Program-made: the position numbers and the translations under genes
The notes under the pieces: generated by a model
The model's input: only the letters and a program-made list of their open reading frames with translations
The model's database searches: none
Told to the model about the DNA's origin: nothing
DNA from: Apiospora phragmitis
Taxonomy: Eukaryota > Ascomycota > Sordariomycetes > Amphisphaeriales > Apiosporaceae
Direction: 5' to 3'
Assembly: GCA_038363925.1 (NCBI GenBank)
Contig: JAQQWL010000016.1
Location: 558,001 to 622,000, forward strand
Length of the DNA: 64,000 nt
Shown here: positions 10,298-20,903 of the stretch, one piece after another
Layout of the letters: every line of letters begins with the position of its first letter
How positions within the stretch are numbered: the first letter of the stretch is position 1

Positions 10298-12450
10298 AGA
10301 TAGGTTACATCATAATATACTAGTGAAAATGTGTCGATCGTATTCGTTCATCATGGATTGGCATGTTTGTCTTAAGGCATACATCCTTTCCGGATATTTT
10401 AACCATGGAAATACGAATTAAGGAGGGGGAGTGGAGGGAGCAATACCCAATGATTCGATCTGCCTGATCTAAGACGCGTCTCGGTAGACGCTACGGCAAT
10501 TCGACCGGTAGAGCTTCCACTGAAAAATGGTTAATACAAACTTCTTTATGGTGTAGTCCTTAGTCATACATGGCCCAATGTTATCCTCATGAGCCATCAC
10601 TTGCTGCCAGAAAGTTCAAGCCTATAGCCGTTCGCAGATCGACGCCTCGGTTCTGACTCTTGCCACCCGCCTTAGGCTCGCACTGAAGCTTGGAATAGAC
10701 GATCTACATGTTCTGGTCTAACCAATGGGCCACCCATAAAGGTGGTGTGCGAGGTCAAAGTTGATGTTGGCTCATATTCATGCACGAAGCCATCGCATGT
10801 GACACATGGGGTTCATGCTGCAAGGCGTTGGGTTGGTACTCTGATTGGCGTTGGCTTCCGCGTCAGCTGGTTTCAACATCCGTACTTCTCTATTCTTGGA
10901 AACGAAAAGGAAAAAAGGAAAAGGGCCTGGTGCTTCGTGGGAACCAATTATCAGCGGAAATACGGGCTGTATGTAAGCTGACCGGAGCTACAGTGTCTAG
11001 CTCGGAATAACCTGCTGGAACTCCGGCAAATGGTTTTCTAGGACAACGTTGTGTGACTCAGGATAAACTTGTCTATTTGCTGGTATTAGTTGATGGACTA
11101 CATCCGTGATACAGGGATAGGAGCTGTGAGATAATAGGGGCTGACGATATATGGCACTGGGTCATGCGTACTTCAGGTAGCCAACAAAACAAGATTCATC
11201 ATGCATATATCAGCTCTGCTATTGTTATGACCAATAGTTTGGACAGGGGCTACGCCAACTGATTCCCAATTTGGGCAATTATCGCACCTGCTGCGGTTGA
11301 GTACCGGTAAGCCTGCGTGTTCACTCAGCAAAATCATCAGCTGTTGGTCCTTTGTAATATATACAATGATTGGTAAATGGCTGTGGCCAGAGGAACTGCC
11401 ACCGAGCAGAAGACCGAAGCAACAGTGGAATGCAGCGTCAGTACCTAATGTAGGTTTGTAGTATACTATCTACCCTCTTGGTCGGTCCCGGTATCGATTT
11501 GACTTCACGTCGGATGTTCCGTACCTACGACATCTCGGGTCGCTTCACCGAAACCTACGACATCTCGGGTCGCTTCACCGAAACCTCATACCGTAAGCGT
11601 CGGGTTAATTCTACGACTTTTCCGAGGGCGCGGGGGGGGGGGGTTGATGTGTCAGCTAAGTCCTACCTACGTGACAAGGTCGTATCATCACCCAATCGGC
11701 GATGACAGCGAGATCAAGCTTTTCGTCTTATTATTTGCATGCGTGTCAAAAAGGCACACGTGAGTGAAAGCAACCCTTACGTGGACGAATCGAGTTGCGG
11801 CTGAAATGCAGCCCTACAGCACCAAATGGTCGGGACCGCGGTCATCATTGATCTGAGTCGCCCTTGAAGAAGCCCCGACTGCTGACCACGTGAGATTCAC
11901 GTTTTGCGAACGGCACATCCATAGTACGCGAACATTCTTTGTTCTACCTACAGGCAACGTAATATGGTAGGAGACATGGCAAGGGCAGATAGAGACGATT
12001 TGTCATAATCCAATAGACATCTAATAACTGTTGGAAAGCTGCCTAGGCAGTACATATCTGACGGGCTGGCTTGGTCATGTATGACAGACATTCGTACGAG
12101 GCTTGCAGGGCGGAAAGTGGCTGTCCAGCTTCCCAGTCTATGGAGGACAGTCAGCTCATATGATGGCTCAGACGCAGCCATTGGTTTTCAGCTCTCGCAC
12201 AGAACCGCCATTAACCAGCTCCTTAAAATGACTGGTATAGGCTCGTTGGTCGACCTTCTTGAGGCGTAGCCTTGTGCTACCCATCCAGGCAGTAACCTCA
12301 CCGCTCATTAATTGTCTTCTTAATTCTCTTGCTTATGTTGGACACGTAAAAGGTCGCATGTTGCTACGGCGTGGCCGTATTCGGCAGTTTCTTGTGATCA
12401 TGGTGGTATCTAGTACTTGTTCGTGACGAACACTTTTGGGAAAAGGTTAC
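10298..12450. other. 2.1-kb gene-free region upstream of laccase
   Basis: No frame here has convincing coding character. It contains the 30-bp tandem duplication at 11524 and a long G run near 11631-11643. Much of the last part must be the laccase promoter. Confidence 0.45.
11524..11583. repeat. Perfect tandem duplication of a 30-bp unit
   Basis: The unit starting CCTACGACATCTCGGGTCGC occurs twice back to back (11524-11553 and 11554-11583) without a mismatch. It is a recent local duplication in non-coding DNA. Confidence 0.85.
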
Positions 12451-12457
12451 ATATAAG
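12451..12457 (+). promoter_or_regulatory. Probable TATA box of the laccase gene
   Basis: ATATAAG lies about 85 bp before the first ATG of the laccase at 12542, a spacing that leaves a short 5' UTR. It supports a transcript beginning near 12480 and therefore the 12542 ATG as the intended start. Confidence 0.5.
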
Positions 12458-12541
12458 TTGGTGGCTGTCTCCCAAGAGCAGCGCCGGGGTGAGTACGTAG
12501 CCCAGGGTAATTTTCCTAGCTAGCTATTCAACCACATCAAG

Positions 12542-15024
12542 ATGGGTTGGTTCAAAGTAACCCTGGAGTTTGTGCTGCAAGTCACGCAGCTCAATCCCTT
12601 TTCCCTATCATTATTGACCAAGACGCCGCCCAGAAGCCCCTTGGGTTGCCCAAACAGGTTCCACACGACCCTGCTTCTCACTCTATCCCCGGCGTCGATG
12701 TTCAACCAAAGGCCACTTTCGAATGCCAATACCCAGAGCTGATAGGAGAACAAGGGTGGGAATTTTGTAACACCGAGACATCTAGGGACTGCTGGATCCG
12801 AGACCCCAAGGCCAACCAGCCTAGTTTTACTCAGTTTGACGTCCGCACCGACTGTAAGCACATCCAAGTCCCATTGCAGACCATCGACCCAAGGGATGCA
12901 TACTTACTGAAGGATAGACGAGCACGAGAAGGGGACACCGAAGGGAATCACAAGAGAAGTATATACAACTCTCCTGAATCACTCGCAGCCCGACAGCAGC
13001 TGACAAAGAACCACAGTTCTGGCTAAACGTGACAGAAAACTCAGACGTTGGTCTCCCTCCTAACCTGGTTTCATCCTCTGGTAATTCGTTGTTCGTGTTT
13101 ACTAACACCTCTTTGGAAGTTGAAACCTGATGGTATCCAGAAGACCAAGGGCAAGTATTTGAATGGCACCTATCCCGGGCCTGTCATAGAGGCTTGCTGG
13201 GGCGACCAAATCGTCATCCACGTGACCAACCAATTACAGGACAATGGCACTACCATCCACTGGCATGGGATCCGGCAGCTCGGCTCCAACGAGATGGACG
13301 GCGTCAATGGGGTCACCCAGTGCCCCATCGCTCCTAACGACACCTTCGCCTACAACTTCACGGCCATGCAGTATGGTCACTCGTGGTACCACAGCCACTA
13401 CTCATCACAAGTTTGTCGACCCCTATCCCTCCTCGTATGGTTTTCATGAGACATAGATGACACTGACACCAAGAACTAGTACCCTGATGGTGTCTCTGGG
13501 CCCCTGGTTATCCACGGGCCTTCCAGTGCGGACTGGGATATTGATCTTGGCCCCATCATGATCTCAGACTGGGTCCACGAGACAGCATTTCGTGCTTACG
13601 AGGTAGAAATGACAAACGACACAACCGCCTTTCCGCCAGCCACCGACAGTATACTTGTCAATGGAATAGGCCATTACAACGGCAGCACGGACGGGCCCTA
13701 CTACGAGACCGTACTGACGCCCGGGAAGAACCACACGCTCAAGTTGATCAACGGGGCTGTCGCGACTAGCTTCATCTTCAAGATTGATGACCATAACTTG
13801 ACTGTCATCGCCAACGATCTGGTGGCAGTCCAGCCGTTCACCGTCGAAGAGTTGTTTATCGGTATAGGTAAGTCTTATTACCAGGCTTTAATTTAACCTC
13901 GAGCAGGGTCGTCTAACTTCTTGTCAAAGGCCAAAGGTATACAGTAATCGTCGAAGGCAAGAACGATACATCCAATGACTATTGGATGCGAACTGTTACT
14001 GCAGGTGCCTGCGGTTTCTTCGGGGACCCCAATGACCCGGCGACCCCCATGGTTGACAACGGGACCGCGATTGTTCGATACAATGCCTCAAGGAAGGCGT
14101 TACCTCAAAGCTCGACTGGGACTCCGGATAGTACCCTCTGTGCCGACGTCGACCCCAGCCTACTCAATCCGATTGTGCCATGGTGTGTCGACCAACACCC
14201 ACAGAATAACGTTACCGCAGATATCTTTGAAGCAGGGAAACCCGTAAACCAGACACCCTTCGGCTCGCCGGGGGCTGCGTACGTGCACTGGAAATTGGGC
14301 GACGTGCCCCTGTGGCTCGATTTCGACAAGCCGACCATCCTGAACATAAACGAGTCCATTGCGAACCCATACTATAGGGTGGTAGAGGGTACGATCACCC
14401 CCGACCTCCAGAACCGGGTGTCCAACCTAGACTGACATTGGTGGCAGAGAGATTTGACCGCGGTTTCATCTACGTGATTATTGAATCGAACGACGTTCCA
14501 GCAACAAATATGTAAGTATATCCATCTCCCTCTGTTGAAGTTTGGTTGGCTGTACCCCTTTTCCATGAATACCTACTCAACTCCGCACCACATAGCCCCC
14601 ATCCGATGCACCTGCACGGGAGCGACTTTGTCGTCCTGGGACAGAGCAACACGACGTGGGACGAAAAGACCAGCCCGGATCTGTACTTCAACTACGAGAA
14701 CCCCCCTCGACGGGACACGGCCCTGCTCCCTGCTGGTGGTTTCCTCGCCATGGCCTTCAGGCCCGATAATCCCGGCGCTTGGCTTTTGCATTGTCACATC
14801 GCGTGGCACGCGAGCTCAGGTAAGTATTCTTAAGAGGGAAGAAAGGAAGAACGGACTGGAAGCTGACACTTCTATACACAGGCCTTGCGCTGCAGCTCTT
14901 GGTCCGACCCAAGCACATGCCAAAGTTCGACAACGACACTGAAACTCGACGCGTTTGCAAGAACTGGACCGAATCGCCTCTGTGGCAGCAGATTAAGGGT
15001 ACACAAGACGACTCAGGCATTTGA
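12542..15024 (+). CDS. Laccase (ascomycete-type multicopper oxidase)
   Basis: Exons that join in frame are about 12542-12853, 12918-12958, 13017-13067 (or -13046), 13120-13410, 13480-13867, 13930-14388, 14448-14511, 14596-14819 and 14882-15024. All four copper-binding blocks are present: [21 protein letters not shown] (formed across the 14512-14595 intron) and [12 protein letters not shown], which supplies the type-1 cysteine and a leucine at the axial position. The protein ends in DSGI, the C-terminal plug typical of ascomycete laccases. N-glycosylation sites are frequent. It should be a secreted enzyme oxidising phenols with O2. The N-terminus is unresolved: the ATG at 12542 is in another frame from the conserved [10 protein letters not shown] region, so either a small intron (GTAACC donor near 12557) or a one-base error lies near the signal peptide. 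A phenolic acid decarboxylase-like gene follows at 16007. Confidence 0.9.
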
Positions 15025-16006
15025 CTTGGTGCGGATGTGATTGTAGCAAGGTGTGGTAATTCGGATGGTAATGACATGAGACTTTGCTGTTTTTGGAGGT
15101 AGGGGCACATTTGATGACTATTAGATCGGGATGGGTACATGGCTACTACATAATATCTACACAGGATCGCTACTCAACTTTTCCATAATGCATTAAGCAG
15201 GTATCCTGCAGCAATGTGATCCCTAGGCCTAGCTGTCACCGGCCGATCTTAGCAACGCCAATGCCGAGACGGCAGCCGTGGTGTGGAATATCTCACGATG
15301 TTTCGAAGCCCACCCACAGTGGTTCCTTGCAGCGAAGACCCACTAGAACAGTTGGCAAAAAGAGGACAAGCTTCGTGGCGGTCGATCTCGCAGACTCCAC
15401 CGATTCGGCCCGACAACCGAATGGGCGTGGAATACGTTCTGGAATACGGCCCCCCAAGGGGGTTCTGTCTTGTTCTGGCCTCGCGCTTTTCAGCCCCATG
15501 CACACCATGATGCATACACTTTGTAGCGGTCGGAAGCTTTGGCCGCGAGCGCGAGGCGACCGTGGCGGTGGGTGGTGCCAATTGCCCGGTTTTGGTACCA
15601 CAATAAGGTAACAGGAATCAACCCAGCTCGGACGACGATGGAGGCTCTTCTACCGAGGTAGAATTCTACCGAGGTAGAAGACACTGCCTGGCGACGCCGT
15701 CCGGCTCTTTGGTAGTAGTCCTGCTCGTCAACCTGACGTGGTACGTCGCGCCGACAATGTGACTAGATATGGCGCATTGGCCATGACATCACGAGAGCTC
15801 TAGTGGGTTGAAAAGACACTTAAGAGCGTTGGGTGCCCCTGAGTAAGTACTTATAGAGGATACGATTGAGTCGCATAAACAGATACCTACTGTGAGGAGA
15901 CCATACTTGAACTCCGTTGATACCCAAGGCCAGAGAAAACACATCATCTTCTCGCCTCATTACAACTCACTACCTACCAAAACAAACACCCAATCACTAC
16001 AACACC
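15025..16006. other. Intergenic between laccase and decarboxylase
   Basis: About 980 bp without a supported gene. It contains the twin 16-bp palindromes at 15648-15679 and must include the promoter of the downstream gene. Confidence 0.45.
15648..15679. promoter_or_regulatory. Two tandem 16-bp near-palindromes, possible operator
   Basis: TTCTACCGAGGTAGAA occurs twice with no gap. Each copy has 7-bp inverted arms around GA. The pair lies about 330 bp upstream of the decarboxylase start, where dimeric transcription factors often bind. Its role as an operator is inferred from symmetry and position only. Confidence 0.4.
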
Positions 16007-16534
16007 ATGCCTCTCGTCGGAAACGTGTCGACGGCGTCCTTCGACGAGGACATCCGGGACCGCCACCTGCTCTACTCGTACGCGGTGCCGGCCTCCGAGA
16101 CCGACTCGGGCAAGCCCGAGACGTGGCGGTACGAGATGTGGTTCTTCAACGAGGACCGGATCGTGTATGCCATCCACGGCGGGCCCATGGCCGGCCGCAA
16201 GAACTACCAGGCCGTGACGTACCAGTGCGTGCGGCCCGGCGAGCTGTGGCAGTGCAGCTGGCTCGAGGAGACGGGCACGCTCGTCAGCATGGTCTACGAC
16301 ATCACGCAGAAGCGCATCTCCACCATGATCGGCTTCTCCAAGGGCCACTGGGAGAAGAGCGTCGACGCCCACGGCGACAAGCGCAACCCCGAGGACCTCG
16401 CACGCTGGCGCCAGCTCGCCCAGCTGGGCTGCCAGACCGACCGCACCATGCTCGTCGAGCAGGCCGAGCTGGAGCAGGACTTCCGCGGACCGGGTGACTT
16501 GGAGCCCATTGAGATGGATTGGCCATGCTTGTAA
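16007..16534 (+). CDS. Phenolic acid decarboxylase-like protein
   Basis: A single 175-residue frame; the ATG at 16007 follows a typical AACACC context. The core resembles bacterial and fungal phenolic acid decarboxylases: a WRYEMWFFNEDRIVYAIHGG segment, a GRKNYQAVTYQ segment and a SWLEETGTLVSMVYDI segment fall in the family's order. Length also matches (about 165-180). These small beta-barrel enzymes convert ferulic, p-coumaric or caffeic acid to vinylphenols in the cytosol without a cofactor. The proximity to a laccase suggests a shared role in handling plant phenolics. Codon use is strongly GC-biased. The distance from bacterial sequences is large, so substrate specificity is uncertain, and a calycin-like protein without activity is an alternative. 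Confidence 0.75.
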   Translation: MPLVGNVSTASFDEDIRDRHLLYSYAVPASETDSGKPETWRYEMWFFNEDRIVYAIHGGPMAGRKNYQAVTYQCVRPGELWQCSWLEETGTLVSMVYDITQKRISTMIGFSKGHWEKSVDAHGDKRNPEDLARWRQLAQLGCQTDRTMLVEQAELEQDFRGPGDLEPIEMDWPCL

Positions 16535-17160
16535 GCTGGTTGATGGCTGTTAGAAGATAGATTCCGAAAGGGAAATAAATGATAAACAAATCAGACGCAT
16601 TCCGCCAAGAGAAAATATGCCCACTCGGAGAAACCCGATGAATGTCCGTAATCTTGTCAGCGCATCGCCGCAGCCGGTCGTAGCCGTCAATCGGGATTGA
16701 GATGTTCGGGCGCGAAGCGCGAATGCGGCGGAGGTCATGTGGGACATGGATTTCTCCCAAAAGAGATAAATAAAAATAAGAATCATGTTTTTGCTACCAT
16801 CTTTACATCTCATGACCAGGTAGCAAGATATCGACTGTTCGAGTCAATTTCAATCCCTGTTGAAGCAGGAATTCGTTACCTGCACTTGGTACGGCGCAGA
16901 TGTTTTGCCACTGTCACTTTATCGCTGACACGGCATCGCCAGCTGCTGCCAGTCCGTCAGCAAGGGCCACGATCCCCTGTCCAGCAAGACCTCCTGAAAC
17001 AAGGAACATGCCTCGATGAAACCGGGTTTAAGTTGTCCTCGAGCCATCCAAGACGTGTTAATCGAACGGTAGAATGCCAGAACATAGGCAATCTGCCAAG
17101 AACGACGACCGACCCCCAGAAAATACCCCGGACCCGAAAAGAAACGGGAGATAAAGCAAG
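16535..17160. other. Intergenic upstream of the MYND gene
   Basis: No supported gene in about 625 bp. Confidence 0.4.
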
Positions 17161-18261
17161 ATGAATCGAATGAATCTCGGCCTCATCTTCCAGGCCTGCG
17201 CCCAGCCCGACTGCCACCGGCACGGCAATGACCTCTTCAAATGCGGCGCCTGCCTCTTGGTGCACTACTGCGGGCCGGAGCACCAGCGCAGGCATCGGCC
17301 CACCCACAAGACGTCCTGCACCATCGTGAAGCAGACGCGGGCCGCCGCCGCCGCCGCCGAAGCGGAGCTGCGCGCGCGGCCGGGCGACGACCTCGCGCCC
17401 GCCGACGTCTTCGCGCACGGCGCCGGCCGGTTCTGGGGCGAGTTCCCCGCGACGCGGCCCTACATGCAGAGCCTGCACGACCGCATGACGGCGTGCCTGA
17501 ACATCCGCACGGGCGAGGCCGTCGAGGCGGCGCTGGCGACGGCGCGCGAGATGCTGCGGCTGTGCCGCGGCGACAACCTGGGCGTGCGGAGCCAGGTGCC
17601 CGTGCTGTACCTGCGCCTGGGCCGGGATCAGGAGGCCTTCGACTTCCTCAAGTGGTACGCCGTCCGCGGCACGGCCGCCGACTACGACTGGGCCGACATG
17701 TCGCGGCCGTTTCTGGACCTGCGGGGCGAGGACGCGCTCGAGGACGTGTCGGCGCCGCTCAAGCGGGTCGTGGACCTCAGTTTCCTCGCGTCCATGACGC
17801 TGTTCAAGACGCGCCTGATGCTGGACCTGGTGGCGCTGGCGCACTACGTCGAGGAGAAGGAGAAGGAGAAGAAGGCCAAGGGGGCAGAAGGCGGCGAGGC
17901 CGCCGAACGGCAGAAGCTGAGCTACGAGGAGAAGATGGAGTGGGTGCGCGAGGAAGCCCTGGGCGACATTCTGCTCGCGCGGCGCGACGTCGTCGACCGC
18001 GACGACTACGCCCCCTTGATCAAGGACGTGACCGAGCAGGTCGCGCGGGCGTACCAGCTCACGGAGCACCACAACAAGCACTACTGGCCGGCCCTGGGAC
18101 ACCCGGAGGAGTACTCCCACGCGCTGCCGCAAGCGTATACGTGGGGGTCCAAGGCGGAGATGATACTCGCTTTCCGACAGACGTGGTACGCTTGGGCCGA
18201 GTGCACTCCGGCGCTCGAGACGGTGAAGCAGTTCGGAGAGTGGACAAACAGCTCAAACTGA
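17161..18261 (+). CDS. MYND-type zinc-finger protein
   Basis: An intronless 366-residue frame. An N-terminal MYND finger spans residues 13-53 with zinc ligands C13, C18, C28, C31, C37, H41, H45/H49 and C53. The first pair is spaced C-x4-C and one usual cysteine is replaced by H41. MYND domains mediate protein-protein contacts. The rest has helical, TPR-like character (for example VEAALATAREMLRLCRG and VPVLYLRLGRDQEAFDFL) and a charged EKEKEKKAKG stretch near residue 235. Many fungal proteins share this layout without a known function. Extremely high third-position GC makes large spurious frames on both strands here. I assign the domain with confidence but no specific role. Confidence 0.85.
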   Translation: MNRMNLGLIFQACAQPDCHRHGNDLFKCGACLLVHYCGPEHQRRHRPTHKTSCTIVKQTRAAAAAAEAELRARPGDDLAPADVFAHGAGRFWGEFPATRPYMQSLHDRMTACLNIRTGEAVEAALATAREMLRLCRGDNLGVRSQVPVLYLRLGRDQEAFDFLKWYAVRGTAADYDWADMSRPFLDLRGEDALEDVSAPLKRVVDLSFLASMTLFKTRLMLDLVALAHYVEEKEKEKKAKGAEGGEAAERQKLSYEEKMEWVREEALGDILLARRDVVDRDDYAPLIKDVTEQVARAYQLTEHHNKHYWPALGHPEEYSHALPQAYTWGSKAEMILAFRQTWYAWAECTPALETVKQFGEWTNSSN

Positions 18262-18932
18262 AACTCACTTGAACTTTGTACATCAGGTGTGCTTGGCCTT
18301 TCATGGCAGTCTTCTGGGGCGATAAGAATGTGTAAAAAGGATTATCCGGGGGAACAAAGTCCATACTCAGTATTGCTTGAGGTGTATTATGAATAGTAAA
18401 TGTACATACAGGAATGACGGGTGAGCAACCCATTGAATCAAGGATAACGACCACGAGAAACATCTTCATGCAAATTGCGCGCGCTGAAGAACCAAATGCA
18501 GTGAAGTAGAAGCGCTGGTTCTCTACAAACTGGGCTACAGAAACCCCAGAAAACAGGATTGTTCCCGCCTTTCGTCATCTGCGACATGCGAGATGACAGT
18601 CTACCTAGACGCCAGTATGCTATCCGTGATCTCGGAAGCCTTGGCAAGATTGGTATCGAAACGAGACCTGCCATGAATCAACCAAACTCCTGATAACACC
18701 GTAGTGCACCTTCCCTTCCATGCAACGATATGATTTTAACATGAGAAAAGCCACCAAAATATCGCCTCTATCGCCCATGATACACAATATCAAGTATCAG
18801 CAACGCTTGTGGCGTAATGCCTCCTTGATAATGAACCCAACCCTCACAAAGCTATTATTCGGGCAAGTGCTTGGCCCGAGCTTGCTAGGAAGCAAACAAG
18901 GAAGGTTTGGGTATGATTCGCCCGTCCAGGTC
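18262..18932. other. Convergent intergenic region
   Basis: About 670 bp between the stop codons of the MYND gene and Hpc2, presumably 3' UTRs. Nothing else seen. Confidence 0.4.
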
Positions 18933-20903
18933 CTATAAGCCAGCAAACTGCGGGCTGGTCGGATGCAGCACGTTGTAGTTAGTGTTGCTACCCGACTTCA
19001 GGAAGGCTTGCTCCCGCTCCAGTTTCTCGCGGTCCAATTGAGCTTTGTCTGCCTTGGTCATGCGAGGCTTCCGTACAGCGCCGCCCCGAGAACCAGGTCC
19101 ACCACCGCGTCCTCGAGTAGTACCAGCGGCCCGAGCAGAGCCACGTCCGCCCCGTGAGCCACGTCCTCTCTTGGGTGCACCGTCGCCACTAGAATACCAA
19201 GTTAGTAAATTTATTTGAAACAAGAGGTTTGGCGCAATGTAAGGAGGCACATACCGTCCAGGTTCCGGTTTTTCGACTTCGGGAACCAGAGGTCCGGAGT
19301 AGACAAAGAACCCATCTCTACTGGCAGCGGCCTGCTCCTCCCAAAGCAACTCGGAATCATCGACGAAGTCATCGTCCTTGTCGTACTCGTCCTCTTTAAA
19401 ATGTCGCTTTTTTCGCTTCTTGACCTCACCAGGTTTGTCTGGCCCACTTACACCGCCCATATCAACATTGCTGTCTTCGTTCTCCGACTCGTCGACACTC
19501 ATTTCGTCACCCTCCCGACTGGAGTCATTCTGAGCCAAAGCAGCGGACGCGGCAGCGATGCGTGCTTTTCGGGCGCGCTGTTCGGCTTGTCGTGGATGCA
19601 GAGCATCCCACCCATAGCGTTCCTCAGCCAATCTCATGAAGTTGACATACTTGTTGGTTTCGCCCCCGAGAGGAATGTGAAGAGAAATCGAAGGGGTTGT
19701 AAGTTCCTGGCCGGGTTCGGCCTTGCCGAAATCCAGGATCGAGCGTTCCGCACCTCCACCCATAGCAAACGCGGGTTCTTTCTGGCCACCCATTTTCGGA
19801 GAAGACGAGGCAGCGCTCTGGTTCTTCGGGGGCGTACGCTTGGATCCAGCACCTATGGTCGTAATGGAAGTTGGGCGAATCTCAATGCCTGCTTTAGAGG
19901 GCAACACTACAGCGGGAGCTGACTTCTTGACTTCCGAGATCGATTTCTTTACTTCAGGCGCAGCTGCCCTGGGGACCGGAGGCGCCACAAACTCTTGCCG
20001 GAAAGGGTTGGGAGAAACCGGTACAGAGTTCGTCTCTTGTTTCGTACGCGGGGGTTGAGAAGAGGAACTTTGCGCGAATGTATTGCGCGAAGGAACTGGC
20101 GAGATCAAGTTCTGAGCAGGAGGGGGGTCGACCAAGCTGGCGATAGAGGGCGACGCGCTGGCGCGATTGACTATATTTGCTGCAGGGCCGCGTGGTGATC
20201 CCATACTACTGGAGAAGCTGTGCGTCACCATGGTTTCCCTGACAGGATCGTAGTTCGAACGGATAGGGTCGTAATTCGTTCCGCTGGATCGCGCGAGAGG
20301 AGCACTCGGTCGTGGCGGTGGTTCGGGGTCGTTGAGGAGACTTGACATGCTGGAGACACGAGGCTGGTTGCTAGAAACTTCGCGCTTGAAGATGCTGCTC
20401 GGCTGGGCCATAGGCTCTAGTCTGTTCAAGTTCATGATTCCCACCTCCGATAATTGCGATTGCCGTGCGGGTACTGGTGTGCTAGACGCGCCAATGGTAA
20501 CAGCCCTATGCTCTGGCTGAGGTTCGATAACTTTGGTCTCAGGCTCGGCGGATGCTAGCTTTCGCTTGCGGGCATTCGGTGGTGCAGTGGGATCTTTGGA
20601 TTTCCGGGGTCTTCGCACCTTGGTGCCGTCGCCTGGCGATCCGTCGGTATTTGAGAGGCGCTTTAACTTGGTCCCAGGTTTAGGGCCAGGCTTTCTTCGA
20701 GGTAGACCGTCTTTGGTCAGTACAGGTTGACCTGAACCATCGTACCGGTAGTCTCGTTGGTTGACCACTATCTCGTCCAACTCGCCAGGCCGGTTTCTGG
20801 AGTTTCCATAATTGGTTGGAGAGTTATCTGAAAGTATGGAAGGAGGGTCTGATAGCTCGGGCGACGAGCTATCTCGCATCGGGATATCCGCCGACGATGC
20901 CAT
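18933..20903 (-). CDS. HPC2: HIR histone-chaperone complex subunit Hpc2 (ubinuclein family)
   Basis: Exons 20903-19255 and 19188-18933 give 634 residues. The 66-nt intron (GTATGT donor, TTACTAAC branch, TTCTAG acceptor) is a multiple of three and free of stops, so the unspliced frame is open at 656 residues. The Hpc2-related domain is at about residues 506-545: DKDDDFVDDSELLWEEQAAA followed by SRDGFFVYSGPLVPE, the hallmark of Hpc2/ubinuclein proteins. HIR deposits H3-H4 independently of replication and represses histone genes. A basic AT-hook-like stretch (RRKPGPKPGTKLK) lies near residue 70, a long Ser/Pro-rich disordered middle follows, and the C-terminus has RG/GR repeats followed by a charged helix. 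The domain makes this assignment secure. Confidence 0.9.
   Translation of the reverse strand: MASSADIPMRDSSSPELSDPPSILSDNSPTNYGNSRNRPGELDEIVVNQRDYRYDGSGQPVLTKDGLPRRKPGPKPGTKLKRLSNTDGSPGDGTKVRRPRKSKDPTAPPNARKRKLASAEPETKVIEPQPEHRAVTIGASSTPVPARQSQLSEVGIMNLNRLEPMAQPSSIFKREVSSNQPRVSSMSSLLNDPEPPPRPSAPLARSSGTNYDPIRSNYDPVRETMVTHSFSSSMGSPRGPAANIVNRASASPSIASLVDPPPAQNLISPVPSRNTFAQSSSSQPPRTKQETNSVPVSPNPFRQEFVAPPVPRAAAPEVKKSISEVKKSAPAVVLPSKAGIEIRPTSITTIGAGSKRTPPKNQSAASSSPKMGGQKEPAFAMGGGAERSILDFGKAEPGQELTTPSISLHIPLGGETNKYVNFMRLAEERYGWDALHPRQAEQRARKARIAAASAALAQNDSSREGDEMSVDESENEDSNVDMGGVSGPDKPGEVKKRKKRHFKEDEYDKDDDFVDDSELLWEEQAAASRDGFFVYSGPLVPEVEKPEPGRYVPPYIAPNLLFQINLLTWYSSGDGAPKRGRGSRGGRGSARAAGTTRGRGGGPGSRGGAVRKPRMTKADKAQLDREKLEREQAFLKSGSNTNYNVLHPTSPQFAGL

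Noticed and set aside
11524..11583. Possible CRISPR-like or operator array from the 30-bp duplication
   Set aside because: Only two contiguous copies with no spacers, in a eukaryotic genome; a simple tandem duplication explains it.
14389..14447. Apparent frame shift and stop (TGA near 14433) inside the laccase
   Set aside because: A 59-nt intron with GTACGA donor, CTGAC branch and GGCAG acceptor restores the frame exactly, so no lesion is needed.
16957..18272. Long frames on the minus strand and in the second plus frame over the MYND gene
   Set aside because: Both arise from the extreme GC bias of the MYND coding sequence; only the frame at 17161 contains the zinc finger and helical repeats.
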